From a virus, in IMG/VR virus record IMGVR_UViG_3300013307_000671, positions 1 to 64,000 of that record: a stretch of DNA of 64,000 nt. One strand, 5' to 3'. The notes under the pieces are model-generated. The model did no database searches. It had not been told where the DNA came from and worked only from the letters and a program-made list of their open reading frames with translations. Positions 23,093 to 30,692 of the stretch are shown here, in pieces. The translations under genes and the position numbers were made by a program. Position 1 is the stretch's first letter; every line of letters starts with the position of its first letter.

Positions 23093-23620
23093 TTATGCTA
23101 TTTTACAATATTTTGTTGTCTTGCACAAGGATTTTATTGAATCATGCCATTTATCAGACAGACACTCAATTTCCATCCAAAAAGACACCTCATCATGATA
23201 AAAAGGATAGCTTATTTCAGAACCTTTCATCACAGGCGGCCCAGCATGTCGCTCAATATCAAAAAGAATCCATTCCTTATCACGCCATGTGTATTTATGC
23301 ATTTTTACGCAAAGATGATGAAAGGTCATTTCAGAAACATGTTTACAGTCAAGCGTCGTGCCTAAGAAAGAGCGCAGCCTGAACGGATCAGGCCGAGGAA
23401 TATTTACTCCCATAATACGAGAAAGCTCAGACACCTCCTCATCTGTAAAGGCTTTATGCCTAAATGATGGATTGTTAAGAGAAAAATGATAATCAATATC
23501 ATCCTTATGAGCATATTGCTCTGCAGCCTTTTTTGCTTCTAAAGCGTCTTTATTGCGCTTCTCTACATAAAAAAACAGTGCCACAGCACACAGAATGAAA
23601 ACAGCCTGCCAGAATGACAT
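23093..23620 (-). CDS. N-terminally membrane-anchored protein (175 aa)
   Basis: A single hydrophobic helix (residues 3-20) is followed by a basic-acidic linker and a soluble domain of about 130 residues with DEEVSELSRIMGVNIPRPD and MHKYTWRDKEWILFDIERH. Topology suggests the C-terminal domain is either cytoplasmic or periplasmic; the KR-rich flank after the helix favours cytoplasmic. The family is not recognised. Its 3' end overlaps the next promoter. Confidence 0.7.
   Translation of the reverse strand: MSFWQAVFILCAVALFFYVEKRNKDALEAKKAAEQYAHKDDIDYHFSLNNPSFRHKAFTDEEVSELSRIMGVNIPRPDPFRLRSFLGTTLDCKHVSEMTFHHLCVKMHKYTWRDKEWILFDIERHAGPPVMKGSEISYPFYHDEVSFWMEIECLSDKWHDSIKSLCKTTKYCKIA
23100..23128 (-). 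promoter_or_regulatory. Promoter of the gene at 22619
   Basis: TTGTGC and TAAAAT are 17 bp apart. It is nested in the end of the upstream gene. Confidence 0.65.
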
Positions 23621-23632
23621 ATTCGCCTCATT

Positions 23633-23650
23633 AAGCCCCGAAGGGCTTTT
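23633..23650 (-). terminator. Terminator after the gene at 23650
   Basis: AAGCCC-TTCG-GGGCTTA lies directly after the stop codon on the minus strand. Confidence 0.65.
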
Positions 23651-24150
23651 TATGCCTGAATGAACTTGAGATGCGCTTCACTGATCTCAAGCAGTAGCTT
23701 GTTTAACTGAACACACATCGCTCGCGCCGCTTCAATATCTTCCATCTGGAAACTCAAAGGAATCCCATGCGTAAATGTTTCCTCCGCCATGTCAGAATGA
23801 GGATGAACAAATCGCGGATGATAAAGCATCTTCTCATGCTCAAAATCCGCAGCGCCGTATTCGCGCACAAAACAATCTTTAATGTTGGCCTTACAGTAAG
23901 CAGAAAGGCTTTCGACTGGATCAACACCTTGTTCCTCTAACTGCTCCAGCAAAGACGCAACCGCTTCCTGAATAAAACGCTCGCACTCCTTCAGATTCTC
24001 ATTAGCCTCATCAGCATAGAAAACTGAAGAAAAACACGCAATTCCTTCAGGAAAATCCGTTTTGCTCATATCAAAGAAATCGGGCGAAATTACCACATTA
24101 AAAAAATGCGGCTTCACTTCTTTCAGCTTAAACCAGTTTGCCTGCTTCAT
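23650..24150 (-). CDS. Hypothetical protein (166 aa)
   Basis: The acidic, mostly helical product contains EANENLKECERFIQEAVASLLEQLEEQ and a His-rich stretch YHPRFVHPHSDMAEETFTHG. There is no membrane segment. It follows the gene at 24161 by 10 nt. No family is recognised. Confidence 0.65.
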   Translation of the reverse strand: MKQANWFKLKEVKPHFFNVVISPDFFDMSKTDFPEGIACFSSVFYADEANENLKECERFIQEAVASLLEQLEEQGVDPVESLSAYCKANIKDCFVREYGAADFEHEKMLYHPRFVHPHSDMAEETFTHGIPLSFQMEDIEAARAMCVQLNKLLLEISEAHLKFIQA

Positions 24151-24160
24151 TTTTCACCTT

Positions 24161-24466
24161 TTAATCAAAATAGCTTTCGTATTCTGACGCAGGAACGCGC
24201 TCTGCGACAATCTCAATCTTTAAAGAAGGATTATCCAAATCAGTCGGATCCCATTCTTCCTTTCCGGTCTCCACCACGCAATCAAGCGCTTTCAAATAAT
24301 CTTCTGTGCGGAAGTTTCCATAGCAGATACCGCCTGAACACACGCGCCATACAATTTTTTTCTCTTCACGCCGCTTAGCATCCAGCATTTTCCCTGCTTT
24401 TTCATAACAGCACTTTAACTGCGCTTCACTCAAACCATTTAAATAATCTGGAATACTGGTCATCAT
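24161..24466 (-). CDS. Hypothetical Cys-containing protein (101 aa)
   Basis: GAGGTGAAATG overlaps the start. The product begins MTSIPDYLNGLSEAQLKCCYEKAG and has WRVCSGGICYGNF in the middle; the two cysteine pairs could bind metal. It is first in the operon with 23650. No family is recognised. Confidence 0.65.
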   Translation of the reverse strand: MMTSIPDYLNGLSEAQLKCCYEKAGKMLDAKRREEKKIVWRVCSGGICYGNFRTEDYLKALDCVVETGKEEWDPTDLDNPSLKIEIVAERVPASEYESYFD

Positions 24467-24489
24467 TTCACCTCTTTTAAAAAAGAAAA

Positions 24490-24505
24490 GCCACCCGAAG
24501 GTGGC
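24490..24505 (-). terminator. Terminator after the gene at 24512
   Basis: GCCACC-TTCG-GGTGGC is followed by TTTTCTTTT on the minus strand. Confidence 0.85.
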
Positions 24506-24511
24506 ATAGTA

Positions 24512-24793
24512 TTACGCTGACTTTAAGGCAACCAAATCAGCATCATGCTCATAGCCAAAACCAGAGCCTTTGATTACACAGTTCAGATCGCCTGTCGCTT
24601 GACAAAGCGCATCCAGCTTGTCCATATTGCCTTTTGTTGAACTGAGGAAAGCCTCATGCGTTTCCAGCACTTCATCGTTAACCACAATCGCTACTTTCAG
24701 GTTATTACGGTTAGCAGGAACGGGATTGCCCGGATGAATCACAAAACGTCCCAGCACTTCACCACTTTTAGATACTACAGCCAGATCAGTCAT
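24512..24793 (-). CDS. Hypothetical protein (93 aa)
   Basis: The product starts MTDLAVVSKSGEVLGRFVIHPGNPVPANRN, looks like a small beta-rich domain, and ends with an acidic helix. It is a single-gene unit with promoter and terminator. No family is recognised. Confidence 0.65.
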   Translation of the reverse strand: MTDLAVVSKSGEVLGRFVIHPGNPVPANRNNLKVAIVVNDEVLETHEAFLSSTKGNMDKLDALCQATGDLNCVIKGSGFGYEHDADLVALKSA

Positions 24794-24837
24794 TTTAACC
24801 TCAGATTAGTCAGTCAGTGTTTTGCTTTGTTGTTGAC

Positions 24838-24866
24838 ATTATAACCTCAACAACTACTCAAATCAA
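24838..24866 (-). promoter_or_regulatory. Promoter of the gene at 24512
   Basis: TTGATT and TATAAT are 17 bp apart, followed by GTCAAC. Confidence 0.65.
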
Positions 24867-25135
24867 GCCTTTTCTATCTCAAGATTGAGCACCATAAAGA
24901 AGCGTTTCTGCAGCTCCGTCGCATGAGCATAAATGATACCATCAAACATATCAGGATCATTACAGCGAATCTTTAAGCACCATGCCGCTTTCAGCGCATC
25001 TTCTTTTTGTTCAAGCGTAGTAGAAGCCGATTCCATTACTTCACGCTGCGCACGCATCTCATCAGAAAAATCTTTACGCGTCCAGCCAATACAAGGCCCG
25101 AAACCTACAGCTAAATCAAAGTCTAACGTTTTCAT
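24863..25135 (-). CDS. Hypothetical protein (90 aa)
   Basis: The product MKTLDFDLAVGFGPCIGWTRKDFSD... is helical after residue 25 (EQKEDALKAAWCLKIRC). It is a single-gene unit whose 3' end overlaps the next promoter. No family is recognised. Confidence 0.65.
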   Translation of the reverse strand: MKTLDFDLAVGFGPCIGWTRKDFSDEMRAQREVMESASTTLEQKEDALKAAWCLKIRCNDPDMFDGIIYAHATELQKRFFMVLNLEIEKA

Positions 25136-25168
25136 TTTTCACCTTTAAGAAGCCGCCTCAATGTTGCC

Positions 25169-25197
25169 ATTATAGCTTATCCGTGAATAACTAACAA
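25169..25197 (-). promoter_or_regulatory. Promoter of the gene at 24863
   Basis: TTGTTA and TATAAT are separated by 17 bp. Confidence 0.65.
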
Positions 25198-25202
25198 CAA
25201 AA

Positions 25203-25220
25203 AGCCACCCGAAGGTGGCT
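25203..25220 (-). terminator. Terminator after the MarC-like gene
   Basis: AGCCACC-TTCG-GGTGGCT is followed by TTTTTG on the minus strand. Confidence 0.85.
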
Positions 25221-25227
25221 CTTATTT

Positions 25228-25893
25228 TTATACATGCATCAGATTTAATCCGGGAAGTAGCAACCTCACACCATCAGCAATCAGCTCTATTGCCAACGCC
25301 ATCAGAAGTAAGCTCAACACCTTTGTCAGGATATTCATTCCGGTAATGCCTATCATGCGTTTAATTTTATCCGCGCTCTTAAAGATGTAATAGATAATCA
25401 CGGAGATAAGCGCTGCTGATACAATAATATAGAAATATCCCAAGAAGCTATGATATTTACTCGCTGTCACTATGGCAAGACTCATTGTTCCCGGACCTGT
25501 AAGCATAGGAATCGTCAAAGGCACTACCGCAATACCAACACCTTTCCCAGCGCTATCAGCCTTTTCCTCTGGCGTCTGTGTGCGTTGCTCATCTTTTGCC
25601 ATCATCATATTGTATGAGATAGTGCTTAGTAAAATACCGCCGCCGACCTGGAAGGCAGGAATACTAATACCGAATATTTTCAGTATAATCTCTCCGGCAA
25701 CTGCTGAGATAAATAACACACAAAATGTGCTGATAGCGCTTATTTTCACCACACGATTTTTTGTCGGCAAATCCATACCGCCTGTTAGAGAAAGATAAAC
25801 CGGGATGATAGCAAGAGGATTGATAATAACAAAAAGTGCGATAAATGTCTTTAAAAGCTCTGTAGCGTATTCCATGATTGAGGATTGTTCCAT
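25228..25893 (-). CDS. MarC/UPF0056-family inner-membrane protein (221 aa)
   Basis: The protein has about six membrane helices. It carries the family's typical N-terminal ALFVIINPLAIIPVYLSLTGG, a central VGGGILLSTISYNMM and MLTGPGTMSLAIV in the fourth segment. This matches the MarC/YhcE (UPF0056) family of integral inner-membrane proteins, for which transport functions are proposed but unproven. The length equals that of bacterial members. Such a gene is unusual in a phage and is probably host-derived. The ribosome site is weak. Confidence 0.85.
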   Translation of the reverse strand: MEQSSIMEYATELLKTFIALFVIINPLAIIPVYLSLTGGMDLPTKNRVVKISAISTFCVLFISAVAGEIILKIFGISIPAFQVGGGILLSTISYNMMMAKDEQRTQTPEEKADSAGKGVGIAVVPLTIPMLTGPGTMSLAIVTASKYHSFLGYFYIIVSAALISVIIYYIFKSADKIKRMIGITGMNILTKVLSLLLMALAIELIADGVRLLLPGLNLMHV

Positions 25894-25966
25894 ATATAAA
25901 AGGTTAAGATGCGATGCGTATTAAACAATAATTTCTTTGCGTTATCAATAGCACCTTCAAAGATAA

Positions 25967-25991
25967 AAAAAGCCACCTACTGGCAGCTTTT
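25967..25991 (-). terminator. Hairpin after the gene at 26009
   Basis: AAAAGCTGCC-AGTA-GGTGGCTTTTTTT on the minus strand is a typical terminator with one mismatch. Confidence 0.75.
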
Positions 25992-26008
25992 CATTACACA
26001 TTTTGTGA

Positions 26009-26734
26009 TCACCATCCCGTTCCATGTCTGTAAGTCTCATAACGAAAAACCGTTTGGGATTCTTCATTACGAGTGATATTTACTTTCATGCGATCTAACA
26101 TCTCAGCCATTCCAGTAAACAGATTATTGGTATGCTGACTCAACAGATAATGAACTAAACCTTTTTTCTTTGCCTCATCTTTTCCCTTCACAGACCAAAG
26201 CGCCTGATTGGAAAACTCAGACACGTAAAAATGTCCGGTGAGTTCCTCTTTAGCAGACTCCAGATAGTCAGCGTAATAACGCTTGCAATGCTCCAGAACA
26301 GCCTCTGCTGAATCATACACACCACAAGCATCATAATACTTGCCTTCATGCTTATAAAGCACATGGCTATATCCTGCTTTCACGCCAATCAGATCCATTT
26401 TCTCATAAGCACTTTCTGTGATAATCTCATCAGGAGAAGACTCATGACTTTTATTACCAATCGTCATGATAGCGAAGCCACTATTTTCATTGCCAAAGAG
26501 TAAATCAAGAAATCCAGCGAAATGACCACAACCGCCTTTCATAAAAGCCTGCGTTTGCCTGATTTCCGCCTTTGAGAAGTAGCTTACAAAAGCTTCCAAG
26601 CCCATCTCTTTAGCCAGAACAGAGAAACGCCAATAAGTTGACTCCAGCTCCTCAAGCTCTTTTTTATAAACATTATAACCGCGCTTGCGCTGAACAAACC
26701 GAAAGTATTTCTTGATTTCTTCGTAAGGCAACAT
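26009..26734 (-). CDS. Hypothetical protein (241 aa)
   Basis: The soluble product begins MLPYEEIKKYFRFVQRKRGYN. It contains MKGGCGHFAGFLDLLFGNENSGFA with DEIITESAYEKMDLIGVKAGYSHVLYKHEGKYYDACGVYDS. The CGHF and later HVL plus DACG segments are reminiscent of a cysteine-histidine-aspartate arrangement, which could indicate a papain-like peptidase. This is only a hint. It has a terminator; function is unknown. Confidence 0.65.
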   Translation of the reverse strand: MLPYEEIKKYFRFVQRKRGYNVYKKELEELESTYWRFSVLAKEMGLEAFVSYFSKAEIRQTQAFMKGGCGHFAGFLDLLFGNENSGFAIMTIGNKSHESSPDEIITESAYEKMDLIGVKAGYSHVLYKHEGKYYDACGVYDSAEAVLEHCKRYYADYLESAKEELTGHFYVSEFSNQALWSVKGKDEAKKKGLVHYLLSQHTNNLFTGMAEMLDRMKVNITRNEESQTVFRYETYRHGTGW

Positions 26735-26813
26735 TATGCGTTCTTCCCATGTGATTTTCTAAACTCATTATATGACAACACCAGATCTTACGCAAACCTT
26801 TTCAAACAAAAAA

Positions 26814-26827
26814 CCACCCGAAGGTGG
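26814..26827 (-). terminator. Terminator after the lipoprotein gene
   Basis: CCACC-TTCG-GGTGG is followed by six T on the minus strand. Confidence 0.8.
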
Positions 26828-26828
26828 C

Positions 26829-27185
26829 TTAGTATTTTACGTAAGAAACGCCATTTTTTACGCGATAGCAAATGTCTTTGTAGTTCTCGACAACGCTATA
26901 GCGTGAGCCATCTGCTTTTTCATAAGTGGCAAGCTCGAATCCCCATACGCTGCCTACCGGGATATCTCGCCAGCTATTACAGTGTTTCGAAACATAAAGC
27001 CTTTGCCACACATAGCCTGTTTTGACATCCTTGATGGTAATATAAACATGCTTTGGTGGATCAAGCTCCATCAACTCATACTGACGATACTCACGCCCTA
27101 CCAGTTTATCTGGAGGGCTTCCCGCATCACAACCAGACAGCAAACACACAAAAGCAAAAATCCATACTGAAATAAGCTTCTTCAT
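26829..27185 (-). CDS. Small lipoprotein (118 aa)
   Basis: A basic start, hydrophobic stretch and lipobox LLSG-C (Cys19) mark a lipoprotein. Asp follows the lipidated Cys, which by the +2 rule points to inner-membrane retention. The mature domain of about 100 residues (PPDKLVGREYRQYELMEL...) is beta-rich with two further cysteines. It could modify the host surface or exclude superinfection, which is inference. It lies 10 nt after the membrane-protein gene at 27195. Confidence 0.8.
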   Translation of the reverse strand: MKKLISVWIFAFVCLLSGCDAGSPPDKLVGREYRQYELMELDPPKHVYITIKDVKTGYVWQRLYVSKHCNSWRDIPVGSVWGFELATYEKADGSRYSVVENYKDICYRVKNGVSYVKY

Positions 27186-27194
27186 ATCGTTCCC

Positions 27195-27449
27195 TTAGCG
27201 CCAGCGAATGCCATCATCACAGGTATATTTATTCTCTTCCGTTAAGACCGGATAAGAACCTATGATTTGACCTTTATCCCCATACATATACTGAATATAG
27301 TAGCTTTCGCGTGTCTCGCCAGTTTTCTGACAGTGCTGCTCTTTCATCGTGTTAGAATCAAAAATAAGCAACGCAGCAATCGGGCTTATGACAGCCAAAC
27401 CTATCGATAGGCCTATCACAGCAGCTTTTACGTTATCTTTCATGTTCAT
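27195..27449 (-). CDS. Single-pass membrane protein with periplasmic Cys domain (84 aa)
   Basis: A hydrophobic helix (residues 10-30) is followed by about 50 residues with CQKTGETRESYYIQYMYG and KYTCDDG; the two cysteines could form a disulfide outside the cytoplasm. It is cotranscribed with the lipoprotein, so they may act together at the envelope. No family is recognised. Confidence 0.7.
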   Translation of the reverse strand: MNMKDNVKAAVIGLSIGLAVISPIAALLIFDSNTMKEQHCQKTGETRESYYIQYMYGDKGQIIGSYPVLTEENKYTCDDGIRWR

Positions 27450-27533
27450 TCATCACCTCGGCTTAACATGGTTGTCATTATAGCAAAACCCGCAGTCAAA
27501 TACTATGATTATTCAATCTATTCTAAGTTTGCC

Positions 27534-27629
27534 TTAATAAATACCTTCAAAAGCTATAAAATATGATAAGACGAGACCAAATAAGACAGGAACTCCATTG
27601 TAAGCCAATGATTTTACGATGTAAGCCAT
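27534..27629 (-). CDS. 31-residue membrane peptide
   Basis: GAGGCGGAAAA precedes an ATG opening MAYIVKSLAYNGVPVLFGLV, continuing as a hydrophobic helix and ending EGIY. Ribosome site, start and hydrophobicity all fit a real small membrane protein. Function is unknown. Confidence 0.6.
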   Translation of the reverse strand: MAYIVKSLAYNGVPVLFGLVLSYFIAFEGIY

Positions 27630-27717
27630 TTTTCCGCCTCATGTTTTTAAATTTGAGTTGTCATTATATAGAGACAACATCTTAAAATCAACATAAAATT
27701 TGAACAGTATTCAAGCA

Positions 27718-28059
27718 CTAAATACTGAACGATGAGCCACATCCACAGGTTGTCTTCGCATTCGGATTCGCAACGATAAACCTTGAGCCATCCAATCCTT
27801 CTGTAAAATCTATCGTGCTTCCTACCAGATACTGCAGACTCATGGGATCAACTACAACAGCAACATCGCCTTTGTCAATCACAATGTCGCCTTCAGTCAT
27901 CGAGCTATCAAACGTGAAACCATACTGAAAGCCGCTACAGCCACCACCAGTGATATATACTCTCAGTTTAACGTCTTTATCCGTCTCATCTTTCAGCAGC
28001 ACCGCTAAACGTTTAAACGCCGCATCGGTAACTTTCACTAAGTCAAACAATGTATTCAT
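27718..28059 (-). CDS. erpA: ErpA-like A-type Fe-S cluster carrier
   Basis: The 113-residue protein has [19 protein letters not shown] at 34-51 and ends [16 protein letters not shown]. The three cysteine ligands are C41, C105 and C107, as in IscA/ErpA carriers. From memory its core is very close to enterobacterial ErpA ([25 protein letters not shown]). ErpA delivers Fe-S clusters to IspG/H and respiratory enzymes. The ribosome site AGGAGATAGCT is strong. A phage copy may keep Fe-S supply going or redirect it. It looks recently acquired from an enterobacterial host. Confidence 0.92.
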   Translation of the reverse strand: MNTLFDLVKVTDAAFKRLAVLLKDETDKDVKLRVYITGGGCSGFQYGFTFDSSMTEGDIVIDKGDVAVVVDPMSLQYLVGSTIDFTEGLDGSRFIVANPNAKTTCGCGSSFSI

Positions 28060-28135
28060 AGCTATCTCCTATTGATTTATGCTTTTATATAGTTTTATTT
28101 ATACATTTTTAACCAATGCGAGTCAAAAATAAAAA

Positions 28136-28156
28136 AGACCGCCAGAGCAGTCTTTT
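28136..28156 (-). terminator. Hairpin upstream of erpA / downstream of the gene at 28181
   Basis: AAAGACTGCTCTGGCGGTCTTTT on the minus strand is an imperfect hairpin with a T-run. Confidence 0.6.
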
Positions 28157-28180
28157 CCTTTTATTTTTTAGCCTGACTAA

Positions 28181-28438
28181 TCATTTTTTTTTCAGGTAGG
28201 CCTCAAACTCTTTTTGGGCCTTCTCACTTAAAACCTCCAAGCCGACTTGTTTAAACATGAAGTCTTCCGCCACACTTCCAGTTTTATACAGAGGGAAAAG
28301 CCATTTCTTATGCTTTTCAACTACATTTGCTTTTATGGGCTTTTTCAGCCAGTAATGGATTTTAAACTCAAGAACCAACAGAGAGACAAAGGTTTTTTCA
28401 ATAAATGTTAACCAGTATTTTTTCATTTTATTAGCCAT
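28181..28438 (-). CDS. Hypothetical protein with amphipathic or membrane-associated N-terminus (85 aa)
   Basis: The product has a hydrophobic segment, WLTFIEKTFVSLLVLEFKIHYW (given in parts: WLTFIEK, FVSLLVLEF), flanked by Lys residues, and a basic-acidic tail ending YLKKK. Its own ribosome site is poor. A ten-codon frame with AAGGAAAGCTGTT ahead ends within ATGGCTAA, overlapping this start. Translation is therefore probably coupled. Function is unknown. Confidence 0.55.
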   Translation of the reverse strand: MANKMKKYWLTFIEKTFVSLLVLEFKIHYWLKKPIKANVVEKHKKWLFPLYKTGSVAEDFMFKQVGLEVLSEKAQKEFEAYLKKK

Positions 28439-28494
28439 GCTTGTGTGTCAGGAACGTCATCATAACAGCTTTCCTTATCCTGACCAACAAAAAA

Positions 28495-28513
28495 GCCACC
28501 CGGAGGCAGCTTT
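28495..28513 (-). terminator. Terminator after the ATPase gene
   Basis: AGCTGCC-TCCG-GGTGGCT is followed by six T on the minus strand. Confidence 0.8.
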
Positions 28514-28528
28514 TAAGATTAACTTTAC

Positions 28529-29224
28529 TTATTTATTCGCATGGATGTATTTGTTTACCGCATTATGACCATTTCGGCCTTTGTCGCGTAAACTCATCAG
28601 TTCCTCGATACTCTTTTCTTCGTCGTCCTTATACCAGTCGTCAAGCGTAAAGGCCTCGCCAGCAGAGATGACTGTAGGCTCAACACCTTCTTTCTGGATC
28701 TGCCTCATCATATCTTTTGAATGGGTAACAACAACCAAACCTACGAAGTGCTCCTCATCCTTAAGCGCGTTATATTGCTCAACCAGATATTTTCCCATCG
28801 CCTTCTCATAACCTAAAGACAGACCAATGGTTGGCTCATCAAGAACAAGCAGCATTGATGTAGGCGACTGTTTATCTGTGGCATAGGCCTTGATATTATG
28901 AAAAGCCCCAGCAATCGCATGAAGTGTAGTAACACCTGTAGAGTGATCGCGCTCATCCTGATACACGAACATCTTTTCCATAGAATCACCAGCAGTGCGC
29001 CGAGCCATGCTGATATTATATCCCTTAATACCATGCCAGCCTTTTCCCGCCACCAGCAGTGTATTGGTGATAAGGCTTTTACCTGTCGCATTGCTGCCAA
29101 TCACTACCAGAAACTTACTGGCAGCTTCTTTGGTAAGAAAAGACGGCAACGGAAAACTCTCATCACCTATCATTCCCTCATTATGCGCCTCTTTGAATAA
29201 CTCTAAAGCATTAATAACTGACAT
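28529..29224 (-). CDS. ABC/SMC-type ATPase (231 aa)
   Basis: Walker A is VIGSNATGKSLI at 41-52, Walker B is MLLVLDEPTIGLSLGYEKAM near 122-141, and a VVVTHSKDMM switch follows, as in AAA/ABC ATPases of the AAA_15/21 or RecF-like type. No membrane domain accompanies it, so it is not a transporter ATPase. Stand-alone ATPases of this shape occur in overcoming-lysogenisation-type and other phage-bacteria conflict systems. The ribosome site is GGAGAGGTC. The next gene upstream is a small membrane protein. Confidence 0.8.
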   Translation of the reverse strand: MSVINALELFKEAHNEGMIGDESFPLPSFLTKEAASKFLVVIGSNATGKSLITNTLLVAGKGWHGIKGYNISMARRTAGDSMEKMFVYQDERDHSTGVTTLHAIAGAFHNIKAYATDKQSPTSMLLVLDEPTIGLSLGYEKAMGKYLVEQYNALKDEEHFVGLVVVTHSKDMMRQIQKEGVEPTVISAGEAFTLDDWYKDDEEKSIEELMSLRDKGRNGHNAVNKYIHANK

Positions 29225-29233
29225 GACCTCTCC

Positions 29234-29518
29234 TTAGTCGAGACGAATAGCTGGATTTAGAAACATCGGATTACATACAGTGCCTGATACCACTTTACTC
29301 CCAGGATCTTTCGCTGTAAAATTTGTAGCCCTTTCATCTTCCTCACAGGCAAACAGACTTCCCATAGAAACAGAAACCTCTGTGTAGCCTTGCTCTTCAA
29401 GGAAAGACTTAGCCTTTGAAGAGCCAGAAAAACAATGATAATAAACAGAAACTGTAATAATTACTACAGCCGCTACCACCATTCCAACACGACTTAGCTC
29501 CGCATTACGTTTAGCCAT
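29234..29518 (-). CDS. Single-pass membrane protein (94 aa)
   Basis: A hydrophobic helix (residues 12-29) near the N-terminus is followed by a domain with ACEEDERATNF and GTVCNPMF, whose two cysteines could pair outside the cytoplasm. It lies 10 nt before the ATPase gene in the same operon. Function is unknown. Confidence 0.65.
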   Translation of the reverse strand: MAKRNAELSRVGMVVAAVVIITVSVYYHCFSGSSKAKSFLEEQGYTEVSVSMGSLFACEEDERATNFTAKDPGSKVVSGTVCNPMFLNPAIRLD

Positions 29519-29521
29519 TTC

Positions 29522-29656
29522 TTATACCTCCATCGCTTTAAGTGTCATTTTGTTAGTCAGGCTGCGAGTATACGCCTTCCATTTTTTCATATAGATAACA
29601 GCCAGACCAGTGTTAACAACAGCAATAACAGCCAGAATACAGTAAACAGCGTTCAT
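29522..29656 (-). CDS. 44-residue membrane peptide
   Basis: AAAGGAAATCACT precedes the ATG. The first 22 residues (MNAVYCILAVIAVVNTGLAV) are one hydrophobic helix; the tail is basic. It is the first gene of the operon leading to the ATPase. Confidence 0.65.
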   Translation of the reverse strand: MNAVYCILAVIAVVNTGLAVIYMKKWKAYTRSLTNKMTLKAMEV

Positions 29657-29704
29657 AGTGATTTCCTTTAAGGAGTAAAGTGAGTATCGCGTTTCAATAA
29701 GGTA

Positions 29705-29733
29705 AGTATAGCAACACATGTTGTCTTAATCAA
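29705..29733 (-). promoter_or_regulatory. Promoter of the 29522-28529 operon
   Basis: TTGATT and TATACT are separated by 17 bp on the minus strand. Confidence 0.65.
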
Positions 29734-29740
29734 CATAAAA

Positions 29741-29760
29741 AAAGCCACTGATGTGGCTTT
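29741..29760 (-). terminator. Terminator after the gene at 29771
   Basis: AAAGCCAC-ATCA-GTGGCTTT is followed by four more T on the minus strand. Confidence 0.8.
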
Positions 29761-29770
29761 AGGAATATCT

Positions 29771-29956
29771 TTATTGCTTGACCAGCTTCAGCTTACCAAG
29801 CACCGTATGAGCCTTATCAACAGCGTTCATTTTATCAACAAAAGTCGGCTCAGCTTCACCTGACGCGGGAGCCAGACATCGTAAGGCCAGTCGCAGAGCA
29901 TCCTCCATTTCTTCTAATAACTTATCTTTATAGCTCGCTTCTTCTTTATGACTCAT
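29771..29956 (-). CDS. Hypothetical helical protein (61 aa)
   Basis: AAGGAAAAGCG precedes the ATG. The product is mainly one amphipathic helix (YKDKLLEEMEDALRLALRCL) and a basic C-terminus. It is last in the operon of the paralogous triplet. Function is unknown. Confidence 0.6.
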   Translation of the reverse strand: MSHKEEASYKDKLLEEMEDALRLALRCLAPASGEAEPTFVDKMNAVDKAHTVLGKLKLVKQ

Positions 29957-29965
29957 CGCTTTTCC

Positions 29966-30691
29966 TTAACACCAGTTAGTTATAATAGCAGGCTCTACAG
30001 CCTGAATAAATGACAGGTAATCAATCCCATCCAGAAGCAGCCCCGCTTCAAACGCCATCAGGTAAGGCAGAGGACTCACATAAGGATGAAAGCTTTTCAC
30101 GCCACCTTCAGGATAGACTGACTGCTCCATTTCCTTTTTACTTACCATTGCCAGATTTAAAAAGTCATTTTCTGACATGATTTTACCCGGCTCGATATTC
30201 CTTACACTCACAAGTTCTGCGTCATCAATGTAGCCATCAATAGCTTTCGACCACTCAGGCTTACGCACACACACATAATGGCTTTCAGGTGATATCGGTG
30301 CTCTCAGGAACTGCTCACGATACTCAACATCATAACAGCCTTCATAGTAGTCCATCAGATCGTCATAGCGTGATTTTTTATTCAGATCAGGCGTTGAGAA
30401 CAGTATACCTTTCACATCATCACCATCAAAAATCGTCTTGATTATCTCGTTTAACTTGATTTCCTCGCTTTGCTTCGCCCACTGTTTTAGCTGCAGGTTA
30501 AATAACAGGTAGTCGTTTTTTAAATGAGGATGTTCTGATTTCCATGAATCCCATAATGCCTGTATTCTCTCAACACTCACACTAAAAGAATACAGATCAT
30601 CACAAAGCTTTTCATGATTATCATTAAGCAAACTACTTATTTTTTCTTCCGGTAAATAATAACCGATATTTTTATGAACATGAATTCCCAT
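29966..30691 (-). CDS. Paralogue triplet, member 3 (241 aa)
   Basis: It shares with the next two genes an N-terminal G-IHVHKNIGYYLPEEKI, a central KGILFSTPDLNKKSRYDDLMDYYE and a C-terminal SFHPYVSPLPYLMAFE...FIQAVEPAIIT. No membrane segment or known catalytic motif is visible. The three are adjacent with gaps of 1-9 nt, so they arose by tandem duplication and are cotranscribed. Divergence is large, which suggests distinct targets rather than dosage. Confidence 0.75.
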   Translation of the reverse strand: MGIHVHKNIGYYLPEEKISSLLNDNHEKLCDDLYSFSVSVERIQALWDSWKSEHPHLKNDYLLFNLQLKQWAKQSEEIKLNEIIKTIFDGDDVKGILFSTPDLNKKSRYDDLMDYYEGCYDVEYREQFLRAPISPESHYVCVRKPEWSKAIDGYIDDAELVSVRNIEPGKIMSENDFLNLAMVSKKEMEQSVYPEGGVKSFHPYVSPLPYLMAFEAGLLLDGIDYLSFIQAVEPAIITNWC

Positions 30692-30692
30692 T

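Noticed and set aside
28813-29100. Second minus-strand frame inside the ATPase gene at 28529
   Set aside because: It overlaps Walker A to Walker B of the ATPase in another frame and shows no conserved features.
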